Source: an uncultured Bradyrhizobium sp. (GTDB taxonomy: Bacteria > Pseudomonadota > Alphaproteobacteria > Rhizobiales > Xanthobacteraceae). From it: DNA of 64,000 bases. Below, piece by piece: positions 34,488 through 42,331 of the stretch. Position 1 is the stretch's first letter; each line of letters opens with the position of its first letter. Under the pieces are notes generated by a model. It ran no database searches. It was not told where the DNA came from and was given only the letters and a program-made list of their open reading frames with translations. The stretch covers positions 434,001 through 498,000 of the forward strand of contig NZ_CANSMR010000001.1 in assembly GCF_947648125.1 (NCBI RefSeq), given 5' to 3'. The translations under genes and the position numbers were made by a program.

Positions 34488-35438
34488 TCAGCGGTTCAGG
34501 ATCTTCAGCCAGACATCGCCGAGGATGATCGGCTCGCGCGGGGGAAGCCAGGTGAGGCTAGCTGCCTTGCCAAGCTCGGCGATGGTGCCTTTGGCTTGCA
34601 GATCGGCGAGCACCTTGTTGACGGCCTCCAGCAGCGCCTTGTCGGTTTCGAGCGCGACGTAGCCGCGGTTGGCGCCGATCGGATAGTAGTAGCCGGAGGC
34701 GGTGATTTTGGTGTCGGGATGATCAGCGCGGTAGGCGTCGAACCGGCGCAGGTCGAGCAGCGTGGCGTCGAATTCACCGCGTTCGAGCTCTCCCAGGAGA
34801 TCGCTACGCCCTGGAACGAGGTGGGTGATGTCCTCGATCAGCTTTCCCTTGTCGAAGGTCATCAGGATGGCATCGCCCAGCGTGCCGCTTTCGATCGTCA
34901 GGCGAAGGCCGGCGAGATCGCCGATATCGGTGACCTTGCGGTCCTTGAGCCGGTCCCGGGCCTTGGGGCCGAGCACGACGGTCATCGGTGAATAGATGTA
35001 GGGCTGGCTTGGCGCCAGCACCCCGATCGGAATCCGCCGGCGGCGATCGTCGCGCGTGGCGCCATCGAAGTCCGGCAGCTTGGCTGTCGCGACACCCGGC
35101 GCCTTCAGCGAGTCCGTGGTGAGGGCGTAGCCGCCGACCAGCGAGCATCGCCCGTCCGACAGCAACGCATTGGCCTCCAGCGCGGGGCTCGAATCCTCGT
35201 CGAGCTTGCTCTCGAACCACTGGATCTTGAGCGGCCGTCCGAGCCGCTCGGCGATGGTTTGCGCGAGCGCGACATCGAAGCCGGCATCCGGCTTGCCGCG
35301 GTGATGCGCCGACAACGGCGGCAGATCCTCATCGAGGCATACTTTGAGCGGCGCGTCGGCGGCATGCGCTGCCGCCGTCATGGCGACAAGCAAAGCTGTC
35401 GCTGCGCCCGCCAGGACGGCTCTCACGGGCGCTCTCAT
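34488..35438 (-). CDS. XoxJ-like periplasmic binding protein associated with a PQQ dehydrogenase
   Basis: A 316-residue family 3 solute-binding protein. The start at 35438 lies behind GGAGGACTCC; the longer frame to 35627 overlaps the cytochrome and was rejected. The signal peptide is MRAPVRAVLAGAATALLVAM, cleaved after AAHA, followed by LKVCLDEDLPPLSAH and FDVALAQTIAERLG. No permease accompanies it. Such lone proteins next to PQQ alcohol dehydrogenases (XoxJ/MxaJ) are thought to help maturation or activation of the enzyme rather than transport. It is the last gene of the dehydrogenase-cytochrome operon, with a four-base overlap. Confidence 0.78.
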   Translation of the reverse strand: MRAPVRAVLAGAATALLVAMTAAAHAADAPLKVCLDEDLPPLSAHHRGKPDAGFDVALAQTIAERLGRPLKIQWFESKLDEDSSPALEANALLSDGRCSLVGGYALTTDSLKAPGVATAKLPDFDGATRDDRRRRIPIGVLAPSQPYIYSPMTVVLGPKARDRLKDRKVTDIGDLAGLRLTIESGTLGDAILMTFDKGKLIEDITHLVPGRSDLLGELERGEFDATLLDLRRFDAYRADHPDTKITASGYYYPIGANRGYVALETDKALLEAVNKVLADLQAKGTIAELGKAASLTWLPPREPIILGDVWLKILNR

Positions 35439-35785
35439 GGAGTCCTCCGGCTCGACAGGAAGGCCCAGACGTCGGCGATCTCCTGCTCGCTCAGGATATC
35501 TGCCCAGGGCGGCATCTTGCCGTTCTTGCCTTGCTTCACGGTGGTCACAAAGCGCGTCTTGTCGTCGGGAAACGCGCGCAGGTCCGGCGTGATGGTGCCG
35601 GAGTTGACCATGTTGGGCCCATGGCAATGCGAGCAGTTCTTGGCGTAAGTGACCTTGCCCTGGTCGGCCTGACCCTGAAGGTCGATTGCACTGGCTTGCT
35701 GTGCGGCCGCCGGGATCAACGTGATCAAGGGCGCCGCGACGGCGGCGAAGATCGCCGCCGTCAACAGAGTTACTCTTTCAGTCAC
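35435..35785 (-). CDS. Cytochrome c, likely electron acceptor of the adjacent PQQ dehydrogenase
   Basis: A 116-residue monohaem class I cytochrome. It starts with GTG at 35785 five bases after GGAG. The signal peptide runs to about AAAQQ, the haem site is CSHCH in KNCSHCHGPN, and the axial Met is in GKMPPWADIL. Placed 13 bases after the dehydrogenase gene and overlapping the XoxJ-like gene by four bases, it should take electrons from PQQ in the periplasm. It is much smaller than XoxG/MxaG (about 170) and more like the short cytochromes that pair with ethanol-type PQQ enzymes. Confidence 0.85.
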   Translation of the reverse strand: MTERVTLLTAAIFAAVAAPLITLIPAAAQQASAIDLQGQADQGKVTYAKNCSHCHGPNMVNSGTITPDLRAFPDDKTRFVTTVKQGKNGKMPPWADILSEQEIADVWAFLSSRRTP

Positions 35786-35798
35786 GTGTGCTCCGCGC

Positions 35799-37463
35799 TC
35801 AGTTCTTGACCGCGAAAACCCACAGCGAGCCGCCGGGTGGGACCTTGGCAAGCCGCTCGTCGCCCGAGAACAGCGAATAGACGCCGCCATAGCCCGAGGT
35901 GACGGCTACATACTGCACGCCGTCCTGCTGCCAGGTCACGGGTTGTCCTTCGATGCCCGAGCCGGTCTGGAACTGCCAGAGCTTCTTGCCGGTATCGGCG
36001 TCGAATGCCTCGAATTCGCCGGTCAGCTGACCGGAGAACACCACGCCACCGGCGGTGGAGAGCACGCCGGAGAAGCGCGGAATGTCGCTTGGCACTTCCC
36101 ACTTCGCCTTGCCGGTCATCGGATCGATCGCCTTGAGATGGCCGCGCGGTCCGGTGCCCCATTCCCAGGGATCGGTGAGGTCCATGCCGACATACCATTC
36201 GCCCTGCTTGAACGTCACCGGTTCGGACTTGTACTTGCCGCCGAAGGCGAGCGTGTTGGCGTAAGCGAGGCCGGTCTGCGGATTGAACGACATCGGCTCC
36301 CAGTTCTTGCCGCCGAGGATCGACGGATAGACCGTGACCTTCTTGCCGTCACGTGCATCCTTGACGACGTCGGTCTCGATCGGCCGTCCGGTCTTCAGGT
36401 CTACACCGGTGGCCCAGTTGACGTTCACATAAGGATTGGCCGCGAGCAGCTTCCCGTTGGTGCGGTCGAGCACGTAGAAGAAGCCGTTGCGGTTGGCATC
36501 CATCAGTACCTTGGTCGGCTTGCCCTCGACATTCATGTCGGCGAGCACCATCTCGGCCACCGAGTCATAGTCGAACGGGTTGTTCGGCGAGAACTGGTAG
36601 TGCCACTTGATCTTGCCGGTCTTCGGATCGAGCGCCAGCACCGAGCAGGTGTAGAGGTTGTCGCCCGGACGCACCGCCGAGTTGAACGGTCCGGGATTGC
36701 CGATGCCCCAATACACGGTGTTCAGTTCGGCGTCATAGGAGCCGGTGATCCAGGTCGATCCGCCGCCCAGCTTCCAGGTGTCGCCCTTCCAGGTATCGCC
36801 GCCGGGCTCGTCCGGAGTCGGGATCGTGTAGGTCCGCCAGAGCTTCTTGCCGGTCGCCGGATCCCAGCCGTCGATGAAGCCGCGGGTGCCGAATTCGGCG
36901 CCGGAGATGCCGGTGATCACGACGCCATCGGCGACCAGCGGCGCCACCGTCATCGAGTAGCCTTCCTTGATGTCCGCGGCCTTCTCGCGCCACAGCTCCT
37001 TGCCCGTCTTGGCATCGAGCGCGATCACATTGGCGTCGAGGGTGGTGCGGAACAGCTTGCCGTCATACAGAGCCGCGCCGCGATTGATGATGCCGCAGCA
37101 GACGATACGCGGCGTCTCGGCGGGATATTCGACCTTGGTCTTCCAGATCTGCTTGCCGGTCTTGGCGTCGATCGCGATCGTCGCGTTGTGCGTGGTGACG
37201 TAAAGGACGCCCTGGTAGACGAGCGGCTGCGATTCCTCGCTGCGGTCGTCGTTCAAGCTGTAATTCCAGACCGGGACCAGATTCTTGACGGTGTCCTTGT
37301 TGATCTGGTTCAGCGTCGAGAAGCGCTGAAGATTGTAGCCCATTCCATAATTGAGAACGTTCGATGTATCAGTCGCACCCTTGACCAACTGCTCGTTGGT
37401 CTGAGCGCTTGCACCATAAGATGCAAGAATCACGAGGCTTGCGGCCAGCGCAATGCGTCTCAT
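35799..37463 (-). CDS. PQQ-dependent alcohol dehydrogenase, lanthanide-type (ExaF/PedH-like)
   Basis: A 554-residue periplasmic quinoprotein. The ATG at 37463 is 5 bases after GGAGG (a second ATG at 37466 is too close). The signal MRRIALAASLVILASYGASA is followed by eight propeller blades with repeated GWDPATGKKLW-like W motifs. The vicinal disulfide is C122-C123 in RIVCCGII. The catalytic base is D298 in FDYDS, and D300 two residues on is the extra Asp that marks lanthanide-binding enzymes (Ca enzymes have Ala, Ser or Thr there). It lacks the longer insertions of XoxF and more resembles ethanol or 2-phenylethanol dehydrogenases. It would oxidise primary alcohols to aldehydes with the cytochrome downstream. 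Confidence 0.88.
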   Translation of the reverse strand: MRRIALAASLVILASYGASAQTNEQLVKGATDTSNVLNYGMGYNLQRFSTLNQINKDTVKNLVPVWNYSLNDDRSEESQPLVYQGVLYVTTHNATIAIDAKTGKQIWKTKVEYPAETPRIVCCGIINRGAALYDGKLFRTTLDANVIALDAKTGKELWREKAADIKEGYSMTVAPLVADGVVITGISGAEFGTRGFIDGWDPATGKKLWRTYTIPTPDEPGGDTWKGDTWKLGGGSTWITGSYDAELNTVYWGIGNPGPFNSAVRPGDNLYTCSVLALDPKTGKIKWHYQFSPNNPFDYDSVAEMVLADMNVEGKPTKVLMDANRNGFFYVLDRTNGKLLAANPYVNVNWATGVDLKTGRPIETDVVKDARDGKKVTVYPSILGGKNWEPMSFNPQTGLAYANTLAFGGKYKSEPVTFKQGEWYVGMDLTDPWEWGTGPRGHLKAIDPMTGKAKWEVPSDIPRFSGVLSTAGGVVFSGQLTGEFEAFDADTGKKLWQFQTGSGIEGQPVTWQQDGVQYVAVTSGYGGVYSLFSGDERLAKVPPGGSLWVFAVKN

Positions 37464-37691
37464 CATATCCTCCCAATGAACCTTTTCCCGCACGCCTATT
37501 CCTGACGTTGCGGACGGAACCATCCCCCCGAAACCAAAACGGGTCAATACGAAAACGTGAACGAACCCCAGCAGCCTCGAGAGGCCGGTCGAAAGCCTCA
37601 GGTTTTCGCTGATGCGCCCGTAGCTTACCGCCACGTGGAATACACAACGCCATGTGTGACCCGCCGCTATGCCGCGGCGCGAACGGTTCGA

Positions 37692-37937
37692 TCAGCTAGA
37701 CGGCGTATGCGGACAGGCACTCGGGCGCGGCTTGGTGCCCCGCTTGTCCGGCGGCACATTGCAATTGTCGATGCGCTGCTCGTCGGTCCATTTGCGTCCA
37801 AGCCGCTCCTTGCCGGTGAGCGTGCGCTGCTGGACAACCTCTGCCGATGGGGCAGGGGCCTTGTTCTGCGCGGACGCGGGCGCGGTCAGACCGAGCGCAA
37901 CGAGGCAGCCCAACGTGGTCCTGCAAATGCCGCTCAT
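37692..37937 (-). CDS. Small secreted hypothetical protein
   Basis: An 81-residue protein with a clear signal peptide (MSGICRTTLGCLVALGLTAP, cleaved after ASA) and a short basic mature part, LTGKERLGRKWTDEQRIDNC, with two Cys and a Pro-rich end. GAGGTGACCC precedes the ATG. I recall similar small exported proteins in rhizobia, with no function given. It is divergent from the lanmodulin gene, and the shared 176-base gap contains a perfect palindrome, so they may be co-regulated. Confidence 0.68.
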   Translation of the reverse strand: MSGICRTTLGCLVALGLTAPASAQNKAPAPSAEVVQQRTLTGKERLGRKWTDEQRIDNCNVPPDKRGTKPRPSACPHTPSS

Positions 37938-38050
37938 GGGTCACCTCGCTCGTTCCGGTGCAATGCCATCCGAGCACCACAGATGATCCGTGAGGAAGTT
38001 TCTTTCCACCCGAAACCCGACTGGTCTCGCGGGTTGCACTAGCTGTGGGA

Positions 38051-38065
38051 AGCTTCGCCGAAGCT
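38051..38065. promoter_or_regulatory. Palindrome in the lanmodulin promoter region
   Basis: AGCTTCG, C, CGAAGCT is a perfect 7-1-7 inverted repeat, 49 bases upstream of the lanmodulin start and 114 bases from the divergent small gene. GCTTCG also occurs in the direct repeats before xoxF (60985-61023), so a shared regulator is conceivable. Confidence 0.4.
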
Positions 38066-38113
38066 GCTATGGTGGGCCGGTATCTTTGCCGGAGCGGCAC
38101 TCAAGGGAGACGA

Positions 38114-38515
38114 ATGATGATTTCGCGCCGATCGCTTGCTTTGACTTTGGCCATGGCCGTGCTGTCAGGTCCTGCTCTGGCCGCATCGGGCGGTCGCAGC
38201 GCGCTCAAGATGCTCGATCCCGACAATGACGGCACGGTCGACCTTGCCGAAGCCAAGAAGGCTGCCGCCGATCTGTTCGCGAAGCTCGATTCCGATCACG
38301 ACGGCACGCTCGATGTGCGTGAATTGCGCGGACGGCTGACTGCGAAAGAGCTCAAGATGGCGGATCCGGATCACGACGGCACCCTGACGCTCGACGAGTA
38401 TCTCGCGGTCGTCGAGCAGCGCTTCAAGGCCGCCGATCCCGACAATGACGGAACGCTGGATGCGAAGGAGTTGAAGTCGCGCGCCGGCCGGGCGCTGCTG
38501 CGCCTGCTCAAATAG
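38114..38515 (+). CDS. lanM: Lanmodulin (lanthanide-binding EF-hand protein)
   Basis: A 133-residue secreted protein. The signal peptide (MMISRRSLALTLAMAVLSGP) ends at ALA-A. Four 12-residue EF loops follow at 35-46 (DPDNDGTVDLAE), 59-70 (DSDHDGTLDVRE), 84-95 (DPDHDGTLTLDE) and 108-119 (DPDNDGTLDAKE). Two traits separate lanmodulin from calmodulin. Pro is at loop position 2 (three of the four loops; the second has Ser), and neighbouring loops are only 12-13 residues apart instead of about 25. Asp at position 9 is kept in loops 1, 2 and 4. The whole layout and the C-terminal SRAGRALLRLLK match Methylorubrum LanM from memory. It would bind rare earths in the periplasm for, or away from, the PQQ dehydrogenases encoded nearby. 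AAGGGAGA is the ribosome site. Confidence 0.9.
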   Translation: MMISRRSLALTLAMAVLSGPALAASGGRSALKMLDPDNDGTVDLAEAKKAAADLFAKLDSDHDGTLDVRELRGRLTAKELKMADPDHDGTLTLDEYLAVVEQRFKAADPDNDGTLDAKELKSRAGRALLRLLK

Positions 38516-38856
38516 GTCGGTGCCTGCGCATCTCGCCGGGCGGATTCTGGTTATTGGTGCTGGATTCCGCGCATAACAAAAAAAGTTGCGATTTCGCTCT
38601 TGGGCAAGACTCGGCCGGCGCAATCGGGTCTGCTTATCCGTGCGTCGCCGTCCGGAAGCCGGAAAATGCCTGACAGATCAGCGTCGGGGTTTCCCAGCCG
38701 TTTCAAGGCCGGACGGACGTCAGCGAGCCGTCGTCCGTTTCGGCATGTCCAGCAGCGAAGTCGGGTCCTTACCCGGCCGGCTTGCGCCCTGGAATGGCCA
38801 GCCCTAGCTTGCCGCGCGGCGCGACGCTTGCGCCAACATATACTTGGGAGAAGGAA
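38516..38856. other. Intergenic region upstream of pqqA
   Basis: About 340 bases with no gene that I can support. ACGGACG (38713-38719) and CGTCCGT (38732-38738) form a 7-base stem with a 12-base loop followed by TTTCGG, possibly a weak terminator for lanM. The pqqA promoter should lie in the last 100 bases, but no clear consensus is visible. Confidence 0.4.
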
Positions 38857-38937
38857 ATGGCCTGGAAAACACCGAAGATCGTTGAAGTGCCGGTCGGCAT
38901 GGAAATCAACATGTACGCCTGCGCAGCGCGCAAGTAA
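38857..38937 (+). CDS. pqqA: PQQ precursor peptide PqqA
   Basis: A 26-residue peptide, MAWKTPKIVEVPVGMEINMY and then ACAARK, behind GGGAGAAGG. E16 and Y20 in the strict E-X3-Y arrangement are the two residues that are cross-linked and cut out to form pyrroloquinoline quinone; the upstream VPVGME context is also typical. Neither pqqB, C, D nor E follows: the next gene is an efflux pump on the other strand. This is therefore a solitary extra copy, and the maturation enzymes must be elsewhere. Its place beside lanM and between two PQQ dehydrogenases suggests that it supplies extra precursor when these enzymes are made. Confidence 0.92.
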   Translation: MAWKTPKIVEVPVGMEINMYACAARK

Positions 38938-39196
38938 GACCACCTGACGACCTGCCGCGGCTTCCATGGCGGACGCCGTCGAAGCCGTGGCAGCGTCGAC
39001 CGGTCTTTCGATCTCTGGGCGCCTGTCGAATTGATCGCTCCGGTCTCGTCACGCAGAGCCGCATCTCAGCCGGCTTCGACAATCCGCCCAAAAGCTCAAC
39101 CGTCCATTGCCGGACTGTGCTGCGCCAATGACTGGTCGGGGCTGCTGCCGCTTGTGAAGCGAACCCGGTTCAGATCGTCACGCGCCTTGCGAGTGC

Positions 39197-42100
39197 CTAG
39201 GAGCGGTTCTTGAAACGCGCATATCGAAGCGCGAGGGTAGGCAGCACCAGCAGACTGAGTGCCATCGAAGTCATCAGGCCCCCAAGGATGACGATCGCCA
39301 TCGGGCCCTCGATTTCACGTCCCGGTTCTCCTGCGCCGATCGCGAGCGGCAGCAATCCCAGGCCGGTTACGAGAGACGTCATCAGGATCGGGACGAGACG
39401 GTCGGCTGCGCCCTCGATCACGGTATCCAGTCCCCACACGCGACCGTCGACGAGGACGAGGTGCTCGTAGTGCGAGATCATGAGGATGGAGTTGCGCAGC
39501 GTGATTCCGAACAGCGTCACGAAGCCGACCATCGATCCGAGCGAAAGCAGGCCACCGGTCAATGCCAAAGCGAACACGCCACCGACAAAGGCAAATGGCA
39601 AGTTGATCATGACCAGCAGCAGATTTCGCCAATGGCCAGTAACCATCGCAAGCAGAATGACGATTCCTGTCCCGGCCAGCAAAGTGTTGACGATGAGATC
39701 GTGCCGCGAGCGGGCTTGGGCCTCGGCCGCTCCGGCAAATTCGACACGAGCACCGGGCGGCAGCGTGACCTCGCGGGCCAGCTTGCGTTTGGCGGCGGCC
39801 ACGAACGAATCGAGATCGCGTCCGCTGACGTTCGCCGTTACGGTCTGAACGCGCTGCGCATTCAGGTGCTGGATCTGATAACGGCCCGAGGTCTCGTAGA
39901 CGTCGGCGATTTGCTTCAACAGAATATAAGCGCCGCTCGGCGTGCGCACCGGTAGGTCACCGATCTGAGTCAGTCGGGCGCGGGCATGCGCGTCGAGGAT
40001 CACGATGACATTGAAGACGGCATTGCCTTCATACCCCTGGCCGACGACATCGCCCTGATAGGCGGTGCGAATCAGTTCGAGCACTTCGACCGCATCGAGC
40101 CCCCAGCGCTGCAGATCGGTCGGGCGAAGCGTCACATTGACCTGCGGCATCCCCGGCGGGGACCGTTGCTGCACGTCGACGGCGCCCGCGACTTCATCCA
40201 GTTCTCGCGCGACGTCGCGCGCCGCGCGTTCGAGTGAATCGAGATCGGGCCCGTAGATGTTGATGACCACCGCCGCGCTGAAGCCGGAGACGGTCTCCTC
40301 GACGCGTTCCGTCAGGTAGGTCTTGCTCGAGAAGGAAACCCCGGGGAAGTCGGCAAGAGCGGTCCTGATGCGGGCCTCTGCTGCGGATTGCGCCCGACCC
40401 GAGAGCCCCGGCTCCAGGTCGACCTCGAACTCGCTGGAATGCGGGCCAACCGTGTCGATGCCGGCCTCGGCACGGCCCGCATGCTGCGCCACTCTCCGCA
40501 CACCCGGGATTTGTCGGAGCGTATCGGTCATCAGTTTGCCGATACGAAGCGATTCGTCGAGCGAGGTGCCGGGGATCGCGGAGACGTGCAGAATCAGATG
40601 GCCTTCCCGCAGGTCGGGCAGGAAGGTCCCGCCGAAGAATGGCAGGATCGCCGCGCCGGCGATCGTCAAAGCCGCGGCCGCCGTCATCACCAGCTTCGGA
40701 TAACGGCCGATACGACGCAGCAACGCCTGGTAATACCGACGAGACCACCGCACCGCCGGCGGTTCATGCAGGCGCTGTCCGCCGGTCCTTCCGACGAGGA
40801 GCAGCATGGAGAGCGCCGGCGTCACCGTAAGGGCGACCGCGAGCGAGGCGAGCACGGCGAAGATGTAGGCGATGCCCAGGGGGCCGAAGAGACGGCCGGC
40901 AATGCCGGAGAGTGCCAGGATCGGAAAGAAGACCAGCAGCACCGCAAACGTCGCATAGGCAACGGCGGTACGCACCTCGAGGAATGCCTCGAGCACGACG
41001 CGAGCCTCCGATCTCGGCGCCGCTGCCCGGCGGTTCTCGCGCAATCGACGTACGACATTCTCGACGCCGATCACGGCGTCATCGACGACTTCGCCGATCG
41101 CGATTGCGAGGCCGCCCAGCGTCATCGTGTTGAGCGTTTCACCCATCCATTGCAGTGCGAGCACGGCCGCTATCAACGATAGGGGGATGGCAGTGCAACT
41201 GATGATCGAGGTGCGCCAGTCGAACAGAAATAGAAACAGAACAACGACCACGAGCACCCCGCCGATCAACAAGGCGTTGAGCACGTTCTCGGTCGCCGCG
41301 TCGATGAAATTGGCAGGGCGGAATATATCCGCATGGAGCCGAACTCCGTCGGCTTCAAGGCCAGGTCGCAGTTCTTGCAGGGCGGCTTCCGCCCGCGTGG
41401 TGACCTCTCGCGTATTCGCGCCGTATTGCTGGCTCACCATCAGCATGACGCCAGGCACGCCGTCGATGAGGGCGGCCCCGATTGGTGGCTCGGGAGCGGT
41501 CACGACGGTGGCGACGTCGCCGAGAACCACGCTTGCGCCGCCCTCGTGCAGAAGAACGGTGCGGGCAAGCTGGTCGGGCGTCAAAGACTGGCCCTGGGTT
41601 TGCAGCGTGATGCGCTGATTGGCGGTATCGATGAAGCCGGCGCCTCGTACACCGGTGGCCTTGCGCGCGGCGGCCAGTACATCATTCAGGCCGACCCGGA
41701 ACCGGATCAGGTCGTCCGGGCGGACCTGCACTTGCAGAGACCTGACATCTTTGCCGTAGGTGGATACTTGTGCCACGCCCGGTACGGCCAGAAGCCGTCT
41801 TGCCACCGTCCAGTCCGCAACGGTGCGCAAATCCATCAGCGAGCGCTGGTCGGACGTCAGGCCAATGACCAGCACCGTACCGGCCAGCGGGGTCAATGGT
41901 GTCATCGACGGCGGCTGCACGCCTTGTGGCAGCCGCGCGGCCACGACCGCGAGACGCTCCGTCACCAATTGGCGCGCCCGGTAGATGTCGCTGCCCGGGT
42001 GGAAGACCACCGTCACCACGGAGAGGCCCTGGATCGACGACGAGCGCAGACTTTCGACGCCAGCCAAGCCGTTGATCGACGTTTCGATCGGTTGTGTGAC

Positions 42101-42331
42101 CAGAATTTCGACATGCTCCGGGCTGAGGCCCGGCGCTTCGGTCTGGATCGCGACCTGTGGCGGTGCAAATTCGGGGAAGACTCCGTATTTGGCTTCGCCG
42201 AGCGTGAACAGGCCATAGCCGAGCAGCGCGAACGAAAGCGCGAGCACGATGCCACGGAAGCGGACGGCGAACGCGACGAGCGCGGCTTGCGGCCCGGACC
42301 TGTTGGAGCCGATGCCGTCAGTCATTGTCAT
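39197..42331 (-). CDS. RND efflux permease, heavy-metal (CusA/CzcA-like) type
   Basis: A 1044-residue inner-membrane RND transporter. It has TM1 near residue 30, a first periplasmic loop (KYGVFPEFAPPQVAIQTEAP), TM2-6 from about 340, a second loop and TM8-12 near the end. The opening stretch and GLAGVESLRSSS are typical of the HME family. The TM4 segment (about residues 405-425) reads GGLAIAIGEVVDDAVIGVEN, with the acidic residues that carry protons or metal in HME pumps. Which metal is moved is not clear. The start at 42331 overlaps the end of the membrane-fusion gene by 14 bases. No outer-membrane channel gene is present. Its position next to pqqA and lanM makes a role in metal balance plausible. 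Confidence 0.85.
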   Translation of the reverse strand: MTMTDGIGSNRSGPQAALVAFAVRFRGIVLALSFALLGYGLFTLGEAKYGVFPEFAPPQVAIQTEAPGLSPEHVEILVTQPIETSINGLAGVESLRSSSIQGLSVVTVVFHPGSDIYRARQLVTERLAVVAARLPQGVQPPSMTPLTPLAGTVLVIGLTSDQRSLMDLRTVADWTVARRLLAVPGVAQVSTYGKDVRSLQVQVRPDDLIRFRVGLNDVLAAARKATGVRGAGFIDTANQRITLQTQGQSLTPDQLARTVLLHEGGASVVLGDVATVVTAPEPPIGAALIDGVPGVMLMVSQQYGANTREVTTRAEAALQELRPGLEADGVRLHADIFRPANFIDAATENVLNALLIGGVLVVVVLFLFLFDWRTSIISCTAIPLSLIAAVLALQWMGETLNTMTLGGLAIAIGEVVDDAVIGVENVVRRLRENRRAAAPRSEARVVLEAFLEVRTAVAYATFAVLLVFFPILALSGIAGRLFGPLGIAYIFAVLASLAVALTVTPALSMLLLVGRTGGQRLHEPPAVRWSRRYYQALLRRIGRYPKLVMTAAAALTIAGAAILPFFGGTFLPDLREGHLILHVSAIPGTSLDESLRIGKLMTDTLRQIPGVRRVAQHAGRAEAGIDTVGPHSSEFEVDLEPGLSGRAQSAAEARIRTALADFPGVSFSSKTYLTERVEETVSGFSAAVVINIYGPDLDSLERAARDVARELDEVAGAVDVQQRSPPGMPQVNVTLRPTDLQRWGLDAVEVLELIRTAYQGDVVGQGYEGNAVFNVIVILDAHARARLTQIGDLPVRTPSGAYILLKQIADVYETSGRYQIQHLNAQRVQTVTANVSGRDLDSFVAAAKRKLAREVTLPPGARVEFAGAAEAQARSRHDLIVNTLLAGTGIVILLAMVTGHWRNLLLVMINLPFAFVGGVFALALTGGLLSLGSMVGFVTLFGITLRNSILMISHYEHLVLVDGRVWGLDTVIEGAADRLVPILMTSLVTGLGLLPLAIGAGEPGREIEGPMAIVILGGLMTSMALSLLVLPTLALRYARFKNRS

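Noticed and set aside
38114-38515. Ordinary calmodulin-like EF-hand protein
   Set aside because: EF loops are 12-13 residues apart and carry Pro at position 2, unlike calmodulin, and the gene lies among lanthanide-enzyme genes.
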